Shown: positions 24,518 through 36,328 of the stretch, one piece after another
Layout of the letters: each line of letters starts with the position of its first letter
Numbering within the stretch: the first letter of the stretch is position 1
NCBI GenBank assembly: GCA_903926565.1
Contig: CAIYJU010000076.1
Span: 1-64,000 of the forward strand
From: an uncultured Bacteroidales bacterium
GTDB lineage: Bacteria > Bacteroidota > Bacteroidia > Bacteroidales > FEN-979
Length of the DNA: 64,000 bases
Direction: 5' to 3'
Notes under the pieces: generated by a model
Told to the model about the DNA's origin: nothing
The model's database searches: none
Seen by the model: the letters and a program-made list of their open reading frames with translations, nothing else
Translations under genes and position numbers: made by a program

Positions 24518-24976
24518 ATGCAAAGAATTGCAGTCTTCCCCGGCTCCTTTGATCCAATAACCAGGGGCCATGAATCTGTAATTAAAAGAGCACTGCCCCT
24601 CTTTGACCGGCTTATCGTCGCAGTCGGTGAAAATGGAGAGAAAAAATCGTTCTTTTCCCTGGAGACCAGGCTGAAGTGGCTGAATTTAATTTTTGGCAAC
24701 GATCCCGGGATCAGGGTTACAACCTATAGTGGCCTTACCATTGATTTTTGCCGCGCCGAAAACGCAACGTTTATTTTACGCGGACTGCGTACCTCGGCTG
24801 ATTTTGAGTTTGAGCGCGGCATTGGACAGATGAACAAAATGATGTACCCCGACATTGAAACTGTGTTCCTTCTTTGCGAACCCGAATATGCGGCGCTGAG
24901 TTCCTCTATCGTCAGGGATATTATCCGCAATGGAGGGGATGTGAGGCAGTTTGTGCCCGTTGGAGTAACTTTTTAA
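24518..24976 (+). CDS. coaD: Phosphopantetheine adenylyltransferase
   Basis: A 152-aa cytoplasmic enzyme of coenzyme A synthesis (4'-phosphopantetheine plus ATP gives dephospho-CoA). Nucleotidyltransferase motif 'FPGSFDPITRGHESVI' (TxGH), 'FILRGLRTSADFEFERGIGQMNKMM', and the later serine-rich motif 'YAALSSSIVRDIIRNGGDVRQFVP', where relatives usually have ISSS. Length is normal. It heads a plus-strand run with the TlpA-like gene 23 bp downstream. Confidence 0.95.
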   Translation: MQRIAVFPGSFDPITRGHESVIKRALPLFDRLIVAVGENGEKKSFFSLETRLKWLNLIFGNDPGIRVTTYSGLTIDFCRAENATFILRGLRTSADFEFERGIGQMNKMMYPDIETVFLLCEPEYAALSSSIVRDIIRNGGDVRQFVPVGVTF

Positions 24977-24999
24977 TTACGAATTTCGAAATTATAATC

Positions 25000-26433
25000 A
25001 TGAATTACCGATTGCGGATTTTAATGAAACAGGGACTAATGAAGTATGCAGGGATATTTGCATTTGTTGCCATTTTTTCCCTGATATCAAATGCTCAGAA
25101 AACAGTGCTTTCTGGTTTTGCCCCCGGTGCCGAGCGTAAGATCATCCGGATCACCACAGCAGGCGATCTGATTACTTTCTGGGAGAAACCGCTGGCAATG
25201 GCAACCGTTGATTCTACAGGTCATTTCTCATTTTCACTGAGTGTTGAGAAAACAGTCAACATCACTGTTTCCATCGATTTTCATAAAACCGAGATGTTCC
25301 TGGAGCCTTCCAGGACGTATGAAGTGCGCATCGCTCCAATGAAATATGACGAATATACGGAAGTGAACCCATTTATTCAGTCGCAAAACCTGGAGCTCGA
25401 AATCGTTGAAAAGGATCCGCAGGAACTCAATACCCTGATAGGTGAATTCAACACGATTTACAGCGGGTTCCTGATGCAGAATTTCAATGCGCTCTATCGC
25501 GAGCGCAGGAAGATTTTACTTGACACGTTTCGTTTGCAGCTCAACCAGCATTTTGGTTCGGTTAAAAATGACTTTTTTATTGATTATGCTTCCTATAAAA
25601 TTGCCTCACTGGAGCAGCTTACACAGTATTACAGCCAGGCACAGCTTGCCAGAAAATATTTCACAGAGAAGCCGATACTCTATAATAACCCCGAGTACAT
25701 GGAGTTCTTCAACAGTTTCTTTTCAAAATTCATCACTGCATCATCCAATATACTGCGAAAGGTTGATTTTAACCCGTTGTTAAAAAGTCCCGATCCCTGC
25801 AAGTCGATTATGAAAGCAATGGCGGTTGACACAATTCTCAAAAATGAACAGTTCCGTGAGCTGGTGATGCTGAAGGGACTGCTGGAGCTGTCAGGCAATG
25901 CAAATTACAGCCAGGATGACATACTTCCTGTTATCAATGGGGTAAAGGAGAAAAGTAAATTTTCCGAAAACAGGGTCATCGCAGAAGACATGATGAGTCT
26001 GCTAACTAAATTAAAACCAGGGACTAAGGCTCCTGAATTCACCTTGCTCAACCGTGACCAAAAAATGTTTTCATTAAAAAGTCTTCTGGGAAAACCGGTG
26101 GTTCTCTGTTTCTGGACCACTTATTGTGAAGGCTGCCTCTCTGAAATGGACCTGATCAGACCTTTATATGACAAATACCAGGAGAATGTTCATTTTGTCT
26201 GTGTTTCAGCAGATAAGTACTTTAGCAAAATGTTGTACTTCATTAACCTGAAGAAGGATTATGTCTGGACCTTTGTGAACATCGGCGATCAATCCGATGT
26301 ACTGAAGGATTATGATGTGCGCACCTACCCCTTGTTTGTGCTGATCGACAAGGATGGCAGGATTAATAAATATCCGGCCGGGCAACCGGGCAACGGATTG
26401 GAAACAGATTTACAAAATATACTGCAGAAATAA
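25000..26433 (+). CDS. TlpA-like thioredoxin-fold protein with N-terminal DUF4369-like domain
   Basis: 477 aa from the ATG at 25000 (ATGs at 25024 and 25039 are also possible). The longer ORF-track form begins inside coaD and is rejected. A signal peptide ('YAGIFAFVAIFSLISNAQ') is followed by a beta-sandwich region resembling DUF4369 ('DSTGHFSFSLSVEKTVNITV'), a helical middle, and a thioredoxin-like domain (about 345-477): 'GTKAPEFTLLNRD', 'VVLCFWTTYCEGCLSEMDLI' (CEGC active-site pair) and 'VRTYPLFVLIDKDGRI' (cis-Pro loop). It probably acts on periplasmic disulfides. It is followed by secA after 9 bp. Confidence 0.88.
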   Translation: MNYRLRILMKQGLMKYAGIFAFVAIFSLISNAQKTVLSGFAPGAERKIIRITTAGDLITFWEKPLAMATVDSTGHFSFSLSVEKTVNITVSIDFHKTEMFLEPSRTYEVRIAPMKYDEYTEVNPFIQSQNLELEIVEKDPQELNTLIGEFNTIYSGFLMQNFNALYRERRKILLDTFRLQLNQHFGSVKNDFFIDYASYKIASLEQLTQYYSQAQLARKYFTEKPILYNNPEYMEFFNSFFSKFITASSNILRKVDFNPLLKSPDPCKSIMKAMAVDTILKNEQFRELVMLKGLLELSGNANYSQDDILPVINGVKEKSKFSENRVIAEDMMSLLTKLKPGTKAPEFTLLNRDQKMFSLKSLLGKPVVLCFWTTYCEGCLSEMDLIRPLYDKYQENVHFVCVSADKYFSKMLYFINLKKDYVWTFVNIGDQSDVLKDYDVRTYPLFVLIDKDGRINKYPAGQPGNGLETDLQNILQK

Positions 26434-26442
26434 AACCATTAT

Positions 26443-29730
<3,288 letters not shown>

Positions 29731-29756
29731 AACCGGAATTCATAATACTGTCTTGT

Positions 29757-30464
29757 ATGTTGAAATACAAAAGAATTTTATTAAAACTCTCCGGAGAGGC
29801 CCTGGAAGGCAATCAGGGTTATGGCATTGATCCTGCAAGGTTAGCCGATTATGCCGGGGAAATCAAGGAAGTGGCCGATGCAGGTGTGGAAGTTGCAGTA
29901 GTTATCGGCGGTGGAAATATTTTCAGGGGATTGCAGGGAACAAGCGAGGGGATGGATCGTGTGCAGGGTGACTACATGGGGATGCTTGCAACGGTGATCA
30001 ACAGCATGGCACTCCAGGCAGCGCTTGAAAAAGTCGGGATGCAGGTTAAACTTCTGTCCGGGTTGGCCATTGAGCCAATCTGTCAGGCCATGAGCCGGAG
30101 CAAGGCCATTGGCTGCCTGAATAAGGGACAAGTGGTTATCATTGCAGCCGGAACAGGCAATCCTTACTTTACAACCGACAGTGCTTCTGCTCTCAGGGCC
30201 ATTGAAATACAGGCAGATGCCATTTTTAAAGGAACCAGGGTTGATGGTGTTTATACCGCCGACCCTGAGAAAGACAAGACGGCAGTAAAATATACTACGC
30301 TAACCTTTGATGAAGCTTACCAGAAAGGATTGAAAATCATGGACCTCACCGCATTTACATTATGCCGTGAAAATAACATGCCGATTGTGGTATTTGATAT
30401 GAACCAGAAAGGGAACCTGATAAAACTCATCAATGGAGAGACTGTAGGAACCATTGTCAGCTGA
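29757..30464 (+). CDS. pyrH: UMP kinase
   Basis: A 235-aa cytoplasmic enzyme that phosphorylates UMP to UDP. 'RILLKLSGEALEG' (ATP phosphate loop), 'VAVVIGGGNIFRG', 'DYMGMLATVINSMALQ' and 'GTGNPYFTTDSASALRAIEI' are diagnostic of the bacterial amino-acid-kinase-fold UMP kinase. It lies 26 bp after secA and is followed by frr after 38 bp; pyrH-frr adjacency is widespread in bacteria. Confidence 0.98.
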   Translation: MLKYKRILLKLSGEALEGNQGYGIDPARLADYAGEIKEVADAGVEVAVVIGGGNIFRGLQGTSEGMDRVQGDYMGMLATVINSMALQAALEKVGMQVKLLSGLAIEPICQAMSRSKAIGCLNKGQVVIIAAGTGNPYFTTDSASALRAIEIQADAIFKGTRVDGVYTADPEKDKTAVKYTTLTFDEAYQKGLKIMDLTAFTLCRENNMPIVVFDMNQKGNLIKLINGETVGTIVS

Positions 30465-30502
30465 TTTTTATTTGTATTTACCAATCTTAATTCTCACTCT
30501 TT

Positions 30503-31066
30503 ATGAACGAAGAAATAGAATTTACGCTTGCTGAGGCCAATGAAGGAATGTTACTGGCAGTTCAGCATCTGGAAAAGGAACTTCAGAAGTTGCGAGCCGG
30601 AAAAGCCAGTGTTCAGATGCTGGATGGCGTAAAAATTGATTATTATGGTGCCATGACGCCCATTGACCAGGCAGCCAATATCAGTACGCCTGACGGACGG
30701 CAGATCATCGTCCAGCCATGGGATAAAAGCGTTCTCGGTCTTATCGACAAAGCAATTCAGGCTGCCAACCTGGGCTTTAATCCCAAAAATGAGGGCGAAA
30801 TACTAAGGATCAGTGTTCCGCCATTGACCGAAGAACGTAGACGCGACCTGGTAAAAAAGGCCAAAGCTGAATCTGAAACCGCCAAGATCAGCATCCGAAA
30901 CATCCGGAGACTGGCCAACGAAACGGCTAAAAAGCTGAAGAAAGATGGCGTTCCTGAAGATGAAGTTGATAAGCTGGAGATTGATATCCAGAAACTTACC
31001 GATGAGCACATCGCCAAAACTGATCGTATATTTGAGGTTAAAGAGAAAGATATCATGACTGTTTAG
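30503..31066 (+). CDS. frr: Ribosome recycling factor
   Basis: 187 aa, standard length. With EF-G it splits post-termination ribosomes. Typical segments: 'LQKLRAGKASVQMLDGVKIDYYG', 'DGRQIIVQPWDKSVLGLIDKAI', 'RISVPPLTEERRRDLVKKAK', and the C-terminal helix 'EDEVDKLEIDIQKLTDEHI'. It is the last gene of the coaD-to-frr run. Confidence 0.98.
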   Translation: MNEEIEFTLAEANEGMLLAVQHLEKELQKLRAGKASVQMLDGVKIDYYGAMTPIDQAANISTPDGRQIIVQPWDKSVLGLIDKAIQAANLGFNPKNEGEILRISVPPLTEERRRDLVKKAKAESETAKISIRNIRRLANETAKKLKKDGVPEDEVDKLEIDIQKLTDEHIAKTDRIFEVKEKDIMTV

Positions 31067-31142
31067 GAGTTTTCCTGGCCCTTAAACGTTCTTCGGCAGG
31101 GACATGCACCCAGGGATAGTCATCCGACGGTTTATTTAATTA

Positions 31143-31173
31143 TTTGTCAGGTTGGCAAAAAGTGATATTTTTA
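31143..31173 (+). promoter_or_regulatory. Promoter of the T9SS cargo gene at 31197
   Basis: TTTG (31143-31146), 19-bp spacer, TATTTTTA (31166-31173), one mismatch from TAnnTTTG. It supports the ATG at 31197 over the longer ORF beginning at 31152, inside the promoter. Confidence 0.55.
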
Positions 31174-31196
31174 CACAATATTCTAAATCTGTTCCC

Positions 31197-32588
31197 ATGA
31201 AAAAGAGCATTACAATTTTAATTGTATTGGTTTTTATTGCCTTTTCAGTGAAGGCTCAAAACCCCCTTCATTGTGAAATTACAGCTGACTCGAAAGCATG
31301 TGTAAACCAGGAAGTACAGGTGGTTGATACCGGTGGTTTCGGAGTAAATGCAACCTATTTGTGGAATTTTGAAGGGGCAGTCATCATTTCCGGTTCCGGC
31401 TGCGGAACATATTATGTGAAATGGGAGACCCCGGGAGAGAAACATATCACATTAAATGTCACTTTGGGCGCATATACCTGTACTGCCACGAAAGCAGTCC
31501 TGATCGTTGCACAGCCTGGTATATTTAACATGACGGGTGGCGGTGTGATTTTTCCGGGTAATCCCGGCGTCAATGTCGGACTTTCAGGCTCAAATCCAGG
31601 GATCATATACAGGCTCAGATTCAATGGCAGTTTTACTTCCAATGTGGTGACAGGGACAGGGCAAAGCATCTCCTTCGGGTTGCAAACAGTGGCAGGTGAT
31701 TACACTTGCATCGCAAAGGTTGATGGATCCGACTGTATGCGTGAAATGGAAGGTGCTGCAATTGTAACTTCAGGGGCCTATCAGAATATCTGCATGGTAA
31801 CTTTTGACACGACATTGAGTAAAAACAAGATTATCTGGAATAAGTACCCCGGGTTTAATGTTTCTCACTTTAATATATATAAAGAGACCTATCAGAACAA
31901 TGTATTTGCAAAGATCGGCGAGGTCCCTTATTCTAGCATGAGTGTGTATGTTGACCCTACATCGGACCCGTTGGTAAAATCGGATAAATTCCGCATTTCA
32001 GCATCCTACACCACGGGAATTGAAGGAGAAAAGAGTCCTTATCACAAGACAATCCATCTGAACATCAACCCGGGAATTTCAGGGTTCAACCTGATCTGGA
32101 ACCATTATGAAGGCTTTGATTTTCTGACATACAGAATTCACCGGAAGCATTCTGAAGGTGCCTGGGAGGTCATTGATTCGGTTGCCAGCAATGTTGATTC
32201 ATATACAGATGCTTATTCAAATGCAGGTATTACCACATATTATATTGAAGTTTTAAGGCTCGAGTCCTGTCACCCATCTTTAAAAAGCGATGAAGTGCTT
32301 AGTGTCATATCAAATACGGCTGCAGCAGCACCCCTGGGAATCGGGGAAACTGGCCGGCCGGATGTCCTGACCTATCCAAACCCTGTACATGATATAGTTA
32401 ACATTGTCCTGCCGGGAAATTCTGCTTACCAGGTTGAGCTATTCAGGCCTGATGGCGTGGCTGTCTTTAAAACAACGATTACCGGCCCAAAGGCTGAAAT
32501 AAATGTATCGGGTCTTCCCAACGCCATGTATCTGCTTAAAGTTACCGGTGAAAATATAGTTTCGGTCCGTAAATTTGTGAAGAACTAA
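31197..32588 (+). CDS. T9SS type A sorting-domain protein with PKD- and Fn3-like domains
   Basis: 463 aa from 'MKKSITILIVLVFIAFSVKAQ' (signal peptide). Residues 25-110 resemble a PKD/Ig-like domain ('ATYLWNFEGAVIISGSGCGT'), followed by a second beta domain and two Fn3-like repeats ('KNKIIWNKYPGFNVSHFNIYKE' and 'SGFNLIWNHYEGFDFLTYRIHR', clearly paralogous). The sorting tail is 'LTYPNPVHDIVNIVLPG' through 'YLLKVTGENIVSVRKFVKN'. Secreted, probably surface-attached; ligand unknown. Its stop codon overlaps that of the convergent GH20 gene. Confidence 0.87.
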   Translation: MKKSITILIVLVFIAFSVKAQNPLHCEITADSKACVNQEVQVVDTGGFGVNATYLWNFEGAVIISGSGCGTYYVKWETPGEKHITLNVTLGAYTCTATKAVLIVAQPGIFNMTGGGVIFPGNPGVNVGLSGSNPGIIYRLRFNGSFTSNVVTGTGQSISFGLQTVAGDYTCIAKVDGSDCMREMEGAAIVTSGAYQNICMVTFDTTLSKNKIIWNKYPGFNVSHFNIYKETYQNNVFAKIGEVPYSSMSVYVDPTSDPLVKSDKFRISASYTTGIEGEKSPYHKTIHLNINPGISGFNLIWNHYEGFDFLTYRIHRKHSEGAWEVIDSVASNVDSYTDAYSNAGITTYYIEVLRLESCHPSLKSDEVLSVISNTAAAAPLGIGETGRPDVLTYPNPVHDIVNIVLPGNSAYQVELFRPDGVAVFKTTITGPKAEINVSGLPNAMYLLKVTGENIVSVRKFVKN

Positions 32589-34948
32589 TAGACGACAATT
32601 TCATCTGCAAACAACCAGCACGGCTGACCAGCACCTTCGTGCCATGGCGGACATACGCCCGGATTTTTTGCCTTCACCCTGACATACCTTGCTTTTGAAT
32701 TTGGCATGAATTGAAAATTAAATGGCTGAATAATTGCCTGGTTTTCCTTTGGTGAGATGTTATTTCTTACTTCATTGAAAGAGTGGTATTTTTTTCCGTC
32801 GGAGGACAAGGAGTACTCCACAATAACCGGCAGGAATATCCAGCTCCGCTGATTTTGAAGAAAGTTGGCTTGTACAGAATTAACAGGCTTCTCCTGGCCA
32901 AGGTCGATGATCACATCGAGGTCGTTACCCATAAAACCTTGCCAGAGCCCGTCCCTGTGACTGATTGAACCACGCAAACCGTCAGTAAGGGCAGTGTTTC
33001 CGGCTGCCGGATACCGTTCAGAATAAGCCGCAAGATAGTTTACCTGTTTTCCGATCGCAAGGTGATAAATAAAGGGCATCTCGATTGCTTTTTCTTTTAA
33101 CCTGCCATCGGCAAACAACCCTGCCTTGATCACTCCGTTTGCCTTTATTTCAATGGGGCCGGCATAAACAGGCGATGCCGATGTTACATCATTCCCGTCA
33201 AGGGTGTATCTGATGGGAACATCCGGCTGTTCAGAATCAAGGATAACCCTGACAGCATGCGTGCTTTTATCATAGCTGGTATTTACTTCTGCTTTGAAGG
33301 ATCCTTTGCTGTAATTTATCTGCATCTTACCCAGGCGTATGAACTGTTCTTTCATCCGGTGACGGAAATCGCCCCAGTTCCTTGATTTTTTCGGCGACCA
33401 CACAACCTCGGAGAGTGCAATCATGCGTGGTACCGCCATATACTCAACATGTGATGTGGTGGCGATATATTCCGCCCAAACGTTGCCCTGGGCACCAAGG
33501 ATGTGCCTGGCTTCACTGGCAGTCAATTCAGCTGGTGTGGGTTCATACAGGTAAACTTTTTTTAATGTTGTAAATCCTCCGATTGCTTTTGGCTCGGTTG
33601 CCGGATCAGCCTGGTAATGATCGAAATAGCAATGCGAACCTGGTGTCATGATTGCATCATGGCCCAGTCTTGCTGCCGCTATTCCTCCTTCAATACCGCG
33701 CCACGACATAACCGTTGCTTCAGGAGCAAGCCCGCCTTCCAGAATCTCGTCCCATCCGATTATTTTACGATTTTTCGAGACAATGAATTTTTCGATCCGT
33801 TTGATGAAGTAGCTTTGTAACTCTTTATCATCTTTCAATCCCACGGTTTTGATCCGTTCCAGGCATTTCGGGCATTTCTTCCAGTTGGTTTTATCCGCCT
33901 CATCACCACCAATATGAATATACCGGGATGGGAACAGTGCCATGACCTCGGTTAATACGTCTTCCAGGAAAGTGAATACGGAATCATTGCCGGCACAAAG
34001 GATGTCGATGTTGGGCCAATAACTGCCGGGAGGAACGGTGAATGGCCCTCCTGTGCAGGAAAACTGCGGATAGGCAGCAAGTACTTCAGCAGAATGGGCA
34101 GGCATCTCGATTTCCGGAATAATGGCGACATAGCGATCGGCTGCATATTGAACGATTTCACGTATTTCATCCTGGGAGTAATATCCTCCATAGGTTGCCT
34201 TTTCGCCTGGTTGCTGCGCAGGGCGTTCATCCCATGGTTTATCTTCATGGTCAACATGCCATGCTCCGATCTGCATCAGTTTCGGGTATTTTTTGATTTC
34301 GATTCTCCAGCCATTGTCATCGGTGAGGTGCCAGTGAAAAGTATTCATCTTATACATGGCGATCAGATCAATGTACTTTTTGATGAACTCTTTGGGAAAG
34401 AAATGGCGGGAAACATCGAGGTGCATGCCACGGTATGGATATCTCGGGTAATCCGTAATCCTGACCACCGGCAATTCCCAGACCTTATACGTCAGGGGCG
34501 GGTTGTGTTTCGATATTTCCGACGGCAGCAGTTGAAAAAGTGTTTGAACCCCATGGAAGAGACCTGCACCGGTTTTTGCGGTGAGAACCACTTTTTTTGA
34601 AGTGATGTTAAGTTCATAACCCTCATCCGGCAGGGATGATCGCTGCAATTCCTTTCCAAAGATAACGGCCGGAACATTTTTATCCGCTTTTGTCATCTCC
34701 CTGACTTCAAATAACGGGCCTCCGGAATACCTGATCCGGTCGGCAAAAAATTTCGCAATCTTAGCCACCTCCTCGTCGTTGCCCTGGACCAGGATCAGGG
34801 TAAACCGGGTGATTTCAAAGTGCCCGGTACCTGATTTCATCATCACAGGCTTGGGAACAATGGAGATTGATGCTGAATCAGGAAGGGTGTTTGCCTGAAA
34901 TATAATGGGCAACAGCACCAGGAAAACGGAGAAGAACAGACGGTTCAT
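32585..34948 (-). CDS. Family 20 beta-N-acetylhexosaminidase
   Basis: 787 aa. Signal peptide about 1-20, so it acts in the periplasm or at the surface. An N-terminal GH20b-like domain precedes the catalytic barrel: 'HLDVSRHFFPKEFIKKYIDL', 'YKMNTFHWHLTDDNGWRIEI', and the catalytic Asp-Glu pair in 'HIGGDEADKTNW'. Substrate assistance by the N-acetyl group is the known family mechanism. The C-terminus holds a chitobiase/Fn3-like segment ('IRYTLDGNDVTSASPVY') and an F5/8-type carbohydrate-binding region. The hexosamine-kinase-like gene lies 46 bp upstream on the same strand, pointing to hexosamine salvage from glycans. Confidence 0.95.
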   Translation of the reverse strand: MNRLFFSVFLVLLPIIFQANTLPDSASISIVPKPVMMKSGTGHFEITRFTLILVQGNDEEVAKIAKFFADRIRYSGGPLFEVREMTKADKNVPAVIFGKELQRSSLPDEGYELNITSKKVVLTAKTGAGLFHGVQTLFQLLPSEISKHNPPLTYKVWELPVVRITDYPRYPYRGMHLDVSRHFFPKEFIKKYIDLIAMYKMNTFHWHLTDDNGWRIEIKKYPKLMQIGAWHVDHEDKPWDERPAQQPGEKATYGGYYSQDEIREIVQYAADRYVAIIPEIEMPAHSAEVLAAYPQFSCTGGPFTVPPGSYWPNIDILCAGNDSVFTFLEDVLTEVMALFPSRYIHIGGDEADKTNWKKCPKCLERIKTVGLKDDKELQSYFIKRIEKFIVSKNRKIIGWDEILEGGLAPEATVMSWRGIEGGIAAARLGHDAIMTPGSHCYFDHYQADPATEPKAIGGFTTLKKVYLYEPTPAELTASEARHILGAQGNVWAEYIATTSHVEYMAVPRMIALSEVVWSPKKSRNWGDFRHRMKEQFIRLGKMQINYSKGSFKAEVNTSYDKSTHAVRVILDSEQPDVPIRYTLDGNDVTSASPVYAGPIEIKANGVIKAGLFADGRLKEKAIEMPFIYHLAIGKQVNYLAAYSERYPAAGNTALTDGLRGSISHRDGLWQGFMGNDLDVIIDLGQEKPVNSVQANFLQNQRSWIFLPVIVEYSLSSDGKKYHSFNEVRNNISPKENQAIIQPFNFQFMPNSKARYVRVKAKNPGVCPPWHEGAGQPCWLFADEIVVY

Positions 34949-34994
34949 GACAATGGGGGTTAAATCAGTAAGTGATGCAAAATAAATAATAAAA

Positions 34995-36098
34995 TCAGTG
35001 TTTTTGATAAGTTATCGCATGAATGATCTCCTGCATTTCTGCATAATGATGTTCCATGCACTGCAATAGCCGGAATTGAGCCCGGGCCCGCTGCAGGTTA
35101 TGACCCGGAAAGTAGGTTTTGAAATAGTGATCGCCGTTAAGGTGATCTGTCAGAAAACGCAATCCAATAATATAGGTCATGAATTTAGCTGAAAACACAA
35201 GATGTCGGGTTTCTGTATCATTCAGGAAATTATGGGCCATAGCGAGATAACCCCGGGAATAGGCCTTGAAAAGCGCCAGGTCGATATTGATCCTTGAAAG
35301 ATCTGCCTCATCCTCTTTGCCTGTGGATGCCCCGGTACGTATCGCATCACCAAAGTCGAATAAAACATAGCCCGGCATCACCGTGTCAAGATCAACAACA
35401 GAGATGGCCTTCATGCCGGGGTTGAAAAGGATGTTGTTGAATTTCGTGTCATTATGTGTTACATGCAGCGGTATCAGGCCTTGTTCGCCCAGCTGCACGA
35501 TGGTGTGCATTTCTGCACACCTGGCCTCAATGAAAGCGATTTCTTCCCGGGCCTGTTTAACCCGGCCGGCCGGATCCTCCGATACAATTGACCGGAATGT
35601 CGCAAGGCGTATTGCAATGTTGTGAAACCCGGGAAGGATTTCATAAAGTGAGGAGGCGTCCATATCGGACGCAAGATGTTGAAAAAGCCCAAAAGCTTTG
35701 CCGCCTTCGAAGGCCATATTTTTCGTTCCAACAATATCGTAGCTTTGACTGTTACGGATATGGGTGTACATCCGCCAGTAATTTCCATCCTGGCTGTGAA
35801 AATAATACGTGCCTTCATTTGTCCGTATCAGCCGGGTGATTTCAAATCCGTTGAAATCGCCTGGCTGGTGCTGGAGTTTCGCATTGATGTGATTTGTTAC
35901 CCTGAGGATGTTGCTGATCAGTTCGGGGACATTCGTAAAAATGTGGTGATTGATCCGCTGAAGCACGTAATCCTGCGCGGTATCAGGGTGTGTTATGACC
36001 AGGTAGGAGTCGTTGATATGGCCTGAACCGAGGGGTTCAATTCTTTGTACCCAGCCTTCGGTGTTAAACTGACTGACAATATTATCCAGGTTGTTCAT
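34995..36098 (-). CDS. Aminoglycoside-phosphotransferase-fold kinase, possibly N-acetylhexosamine 1-kinase
   Basis: 367 aa from 'MNNLDNIVSQFNTEGW'; the 20 upstream residues in the ORF track lie in the inverted-repeat region and are rejected. The APH-type catalytic loop is 'LHVTHNDTKFNNILFNP' and the metal site is 'SVVDLDTVMPGYVLFDFGDAI'. The 'HNDTK..N' and 'DLDTVMPG' wording matches, as I recall it, the NahK family (GlcNAc/GalNAc 1-kinases) rather than antibiotic kinases. It would phosphorylate the sugar released by the adjacent GH20 enzyme. The substrate is inferred from context and motif memory. Confidence 0.78.
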   Translation of the reverse strand: MNNLDNIVSQFNTEGWVQRIEPLGSGHINDSYLVITHPDTAQDYVLQRINHHIFTNVPELISNILRVTNHINAKLQHQPGDFNGFEITRLIRTNEGTYYFHSQDGNYWRMYTHIRNSQSYDIVGTKNMAFEGGKAFGLFQHLASDMDASSLYEILPGFHNIAIRLATFRSIVSEDPAGRVKQAREEIAFIEARCAEMHTIVQLGEQGLIPLHVTHNDTKFNNILFNPGMKAISVVDLDTVMPGYVLFDFGDAIRTGASTGKEDEADLSRINIDLALFKAYSRGYLAMAHNFLNDTETRHLVFSAKFMTYIIGLRFLTDHLNGDHYFKTYFPGHNLQRARAQFRLLQCMEHHYAEMQEIIHAITYQKH

Positions 36099-36132
36099 CT
36101 GTGTATGGGCCTTCTGTTTTGAGTTTTTTTTC

Positions 36133-36233
36133 ACCACAATAGGCACAATAGGACACATGAGAAATTCACATTAGTAATATTTATATAATTCTCTATTGTG
36201 CCTTCTTTTGTGATCTACGGTGTCCATTGTGGT
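36133..36233. repeat. Composite inverted repeat upstream of the kinase and transporter genes
   Basis: AGGCACAATAG (36141-36151) is mirrored by CTATTGTGCCT (36193-36203), and ACCACAAT / ATTGTGGT plus GGACAC / GTGTCC form further arms. The left arm is built of direct CACAATAGG units. It sits in the divergent region between the kinase and the transporter and could be an operator or a repeat relic. Confidence 0.5.
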
Positions 36234-36275
36234 TTAATTCCATATTATGTTAGCCAGGAATAGTATTGGCATTCA

Positions 36276-36306
36276 AAATTACATAGATTTTTTTCGGTAT
36301 TTTCGC
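36276..36306 (+). promoter_or_regulatory. Possible promoter of the POT-type transporter
   Basis: TTG (36276-36278), 20-bp spacer, TATTTTCG (36299-36306), one mismatch from TAnnTTTG; the ATG follows 22 bp later. Confidence 0.45.
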
Positions 36307-36328
36307 AAAAATTGTTTGAACCTGAAAT

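Noticed and set aside
24874-24999. 42-residue extension of the TlpA-like protein into coaD
   Set aside because: It reads coaD in another frame and places a hydrophilic stretch ahead of a good signal peptide.
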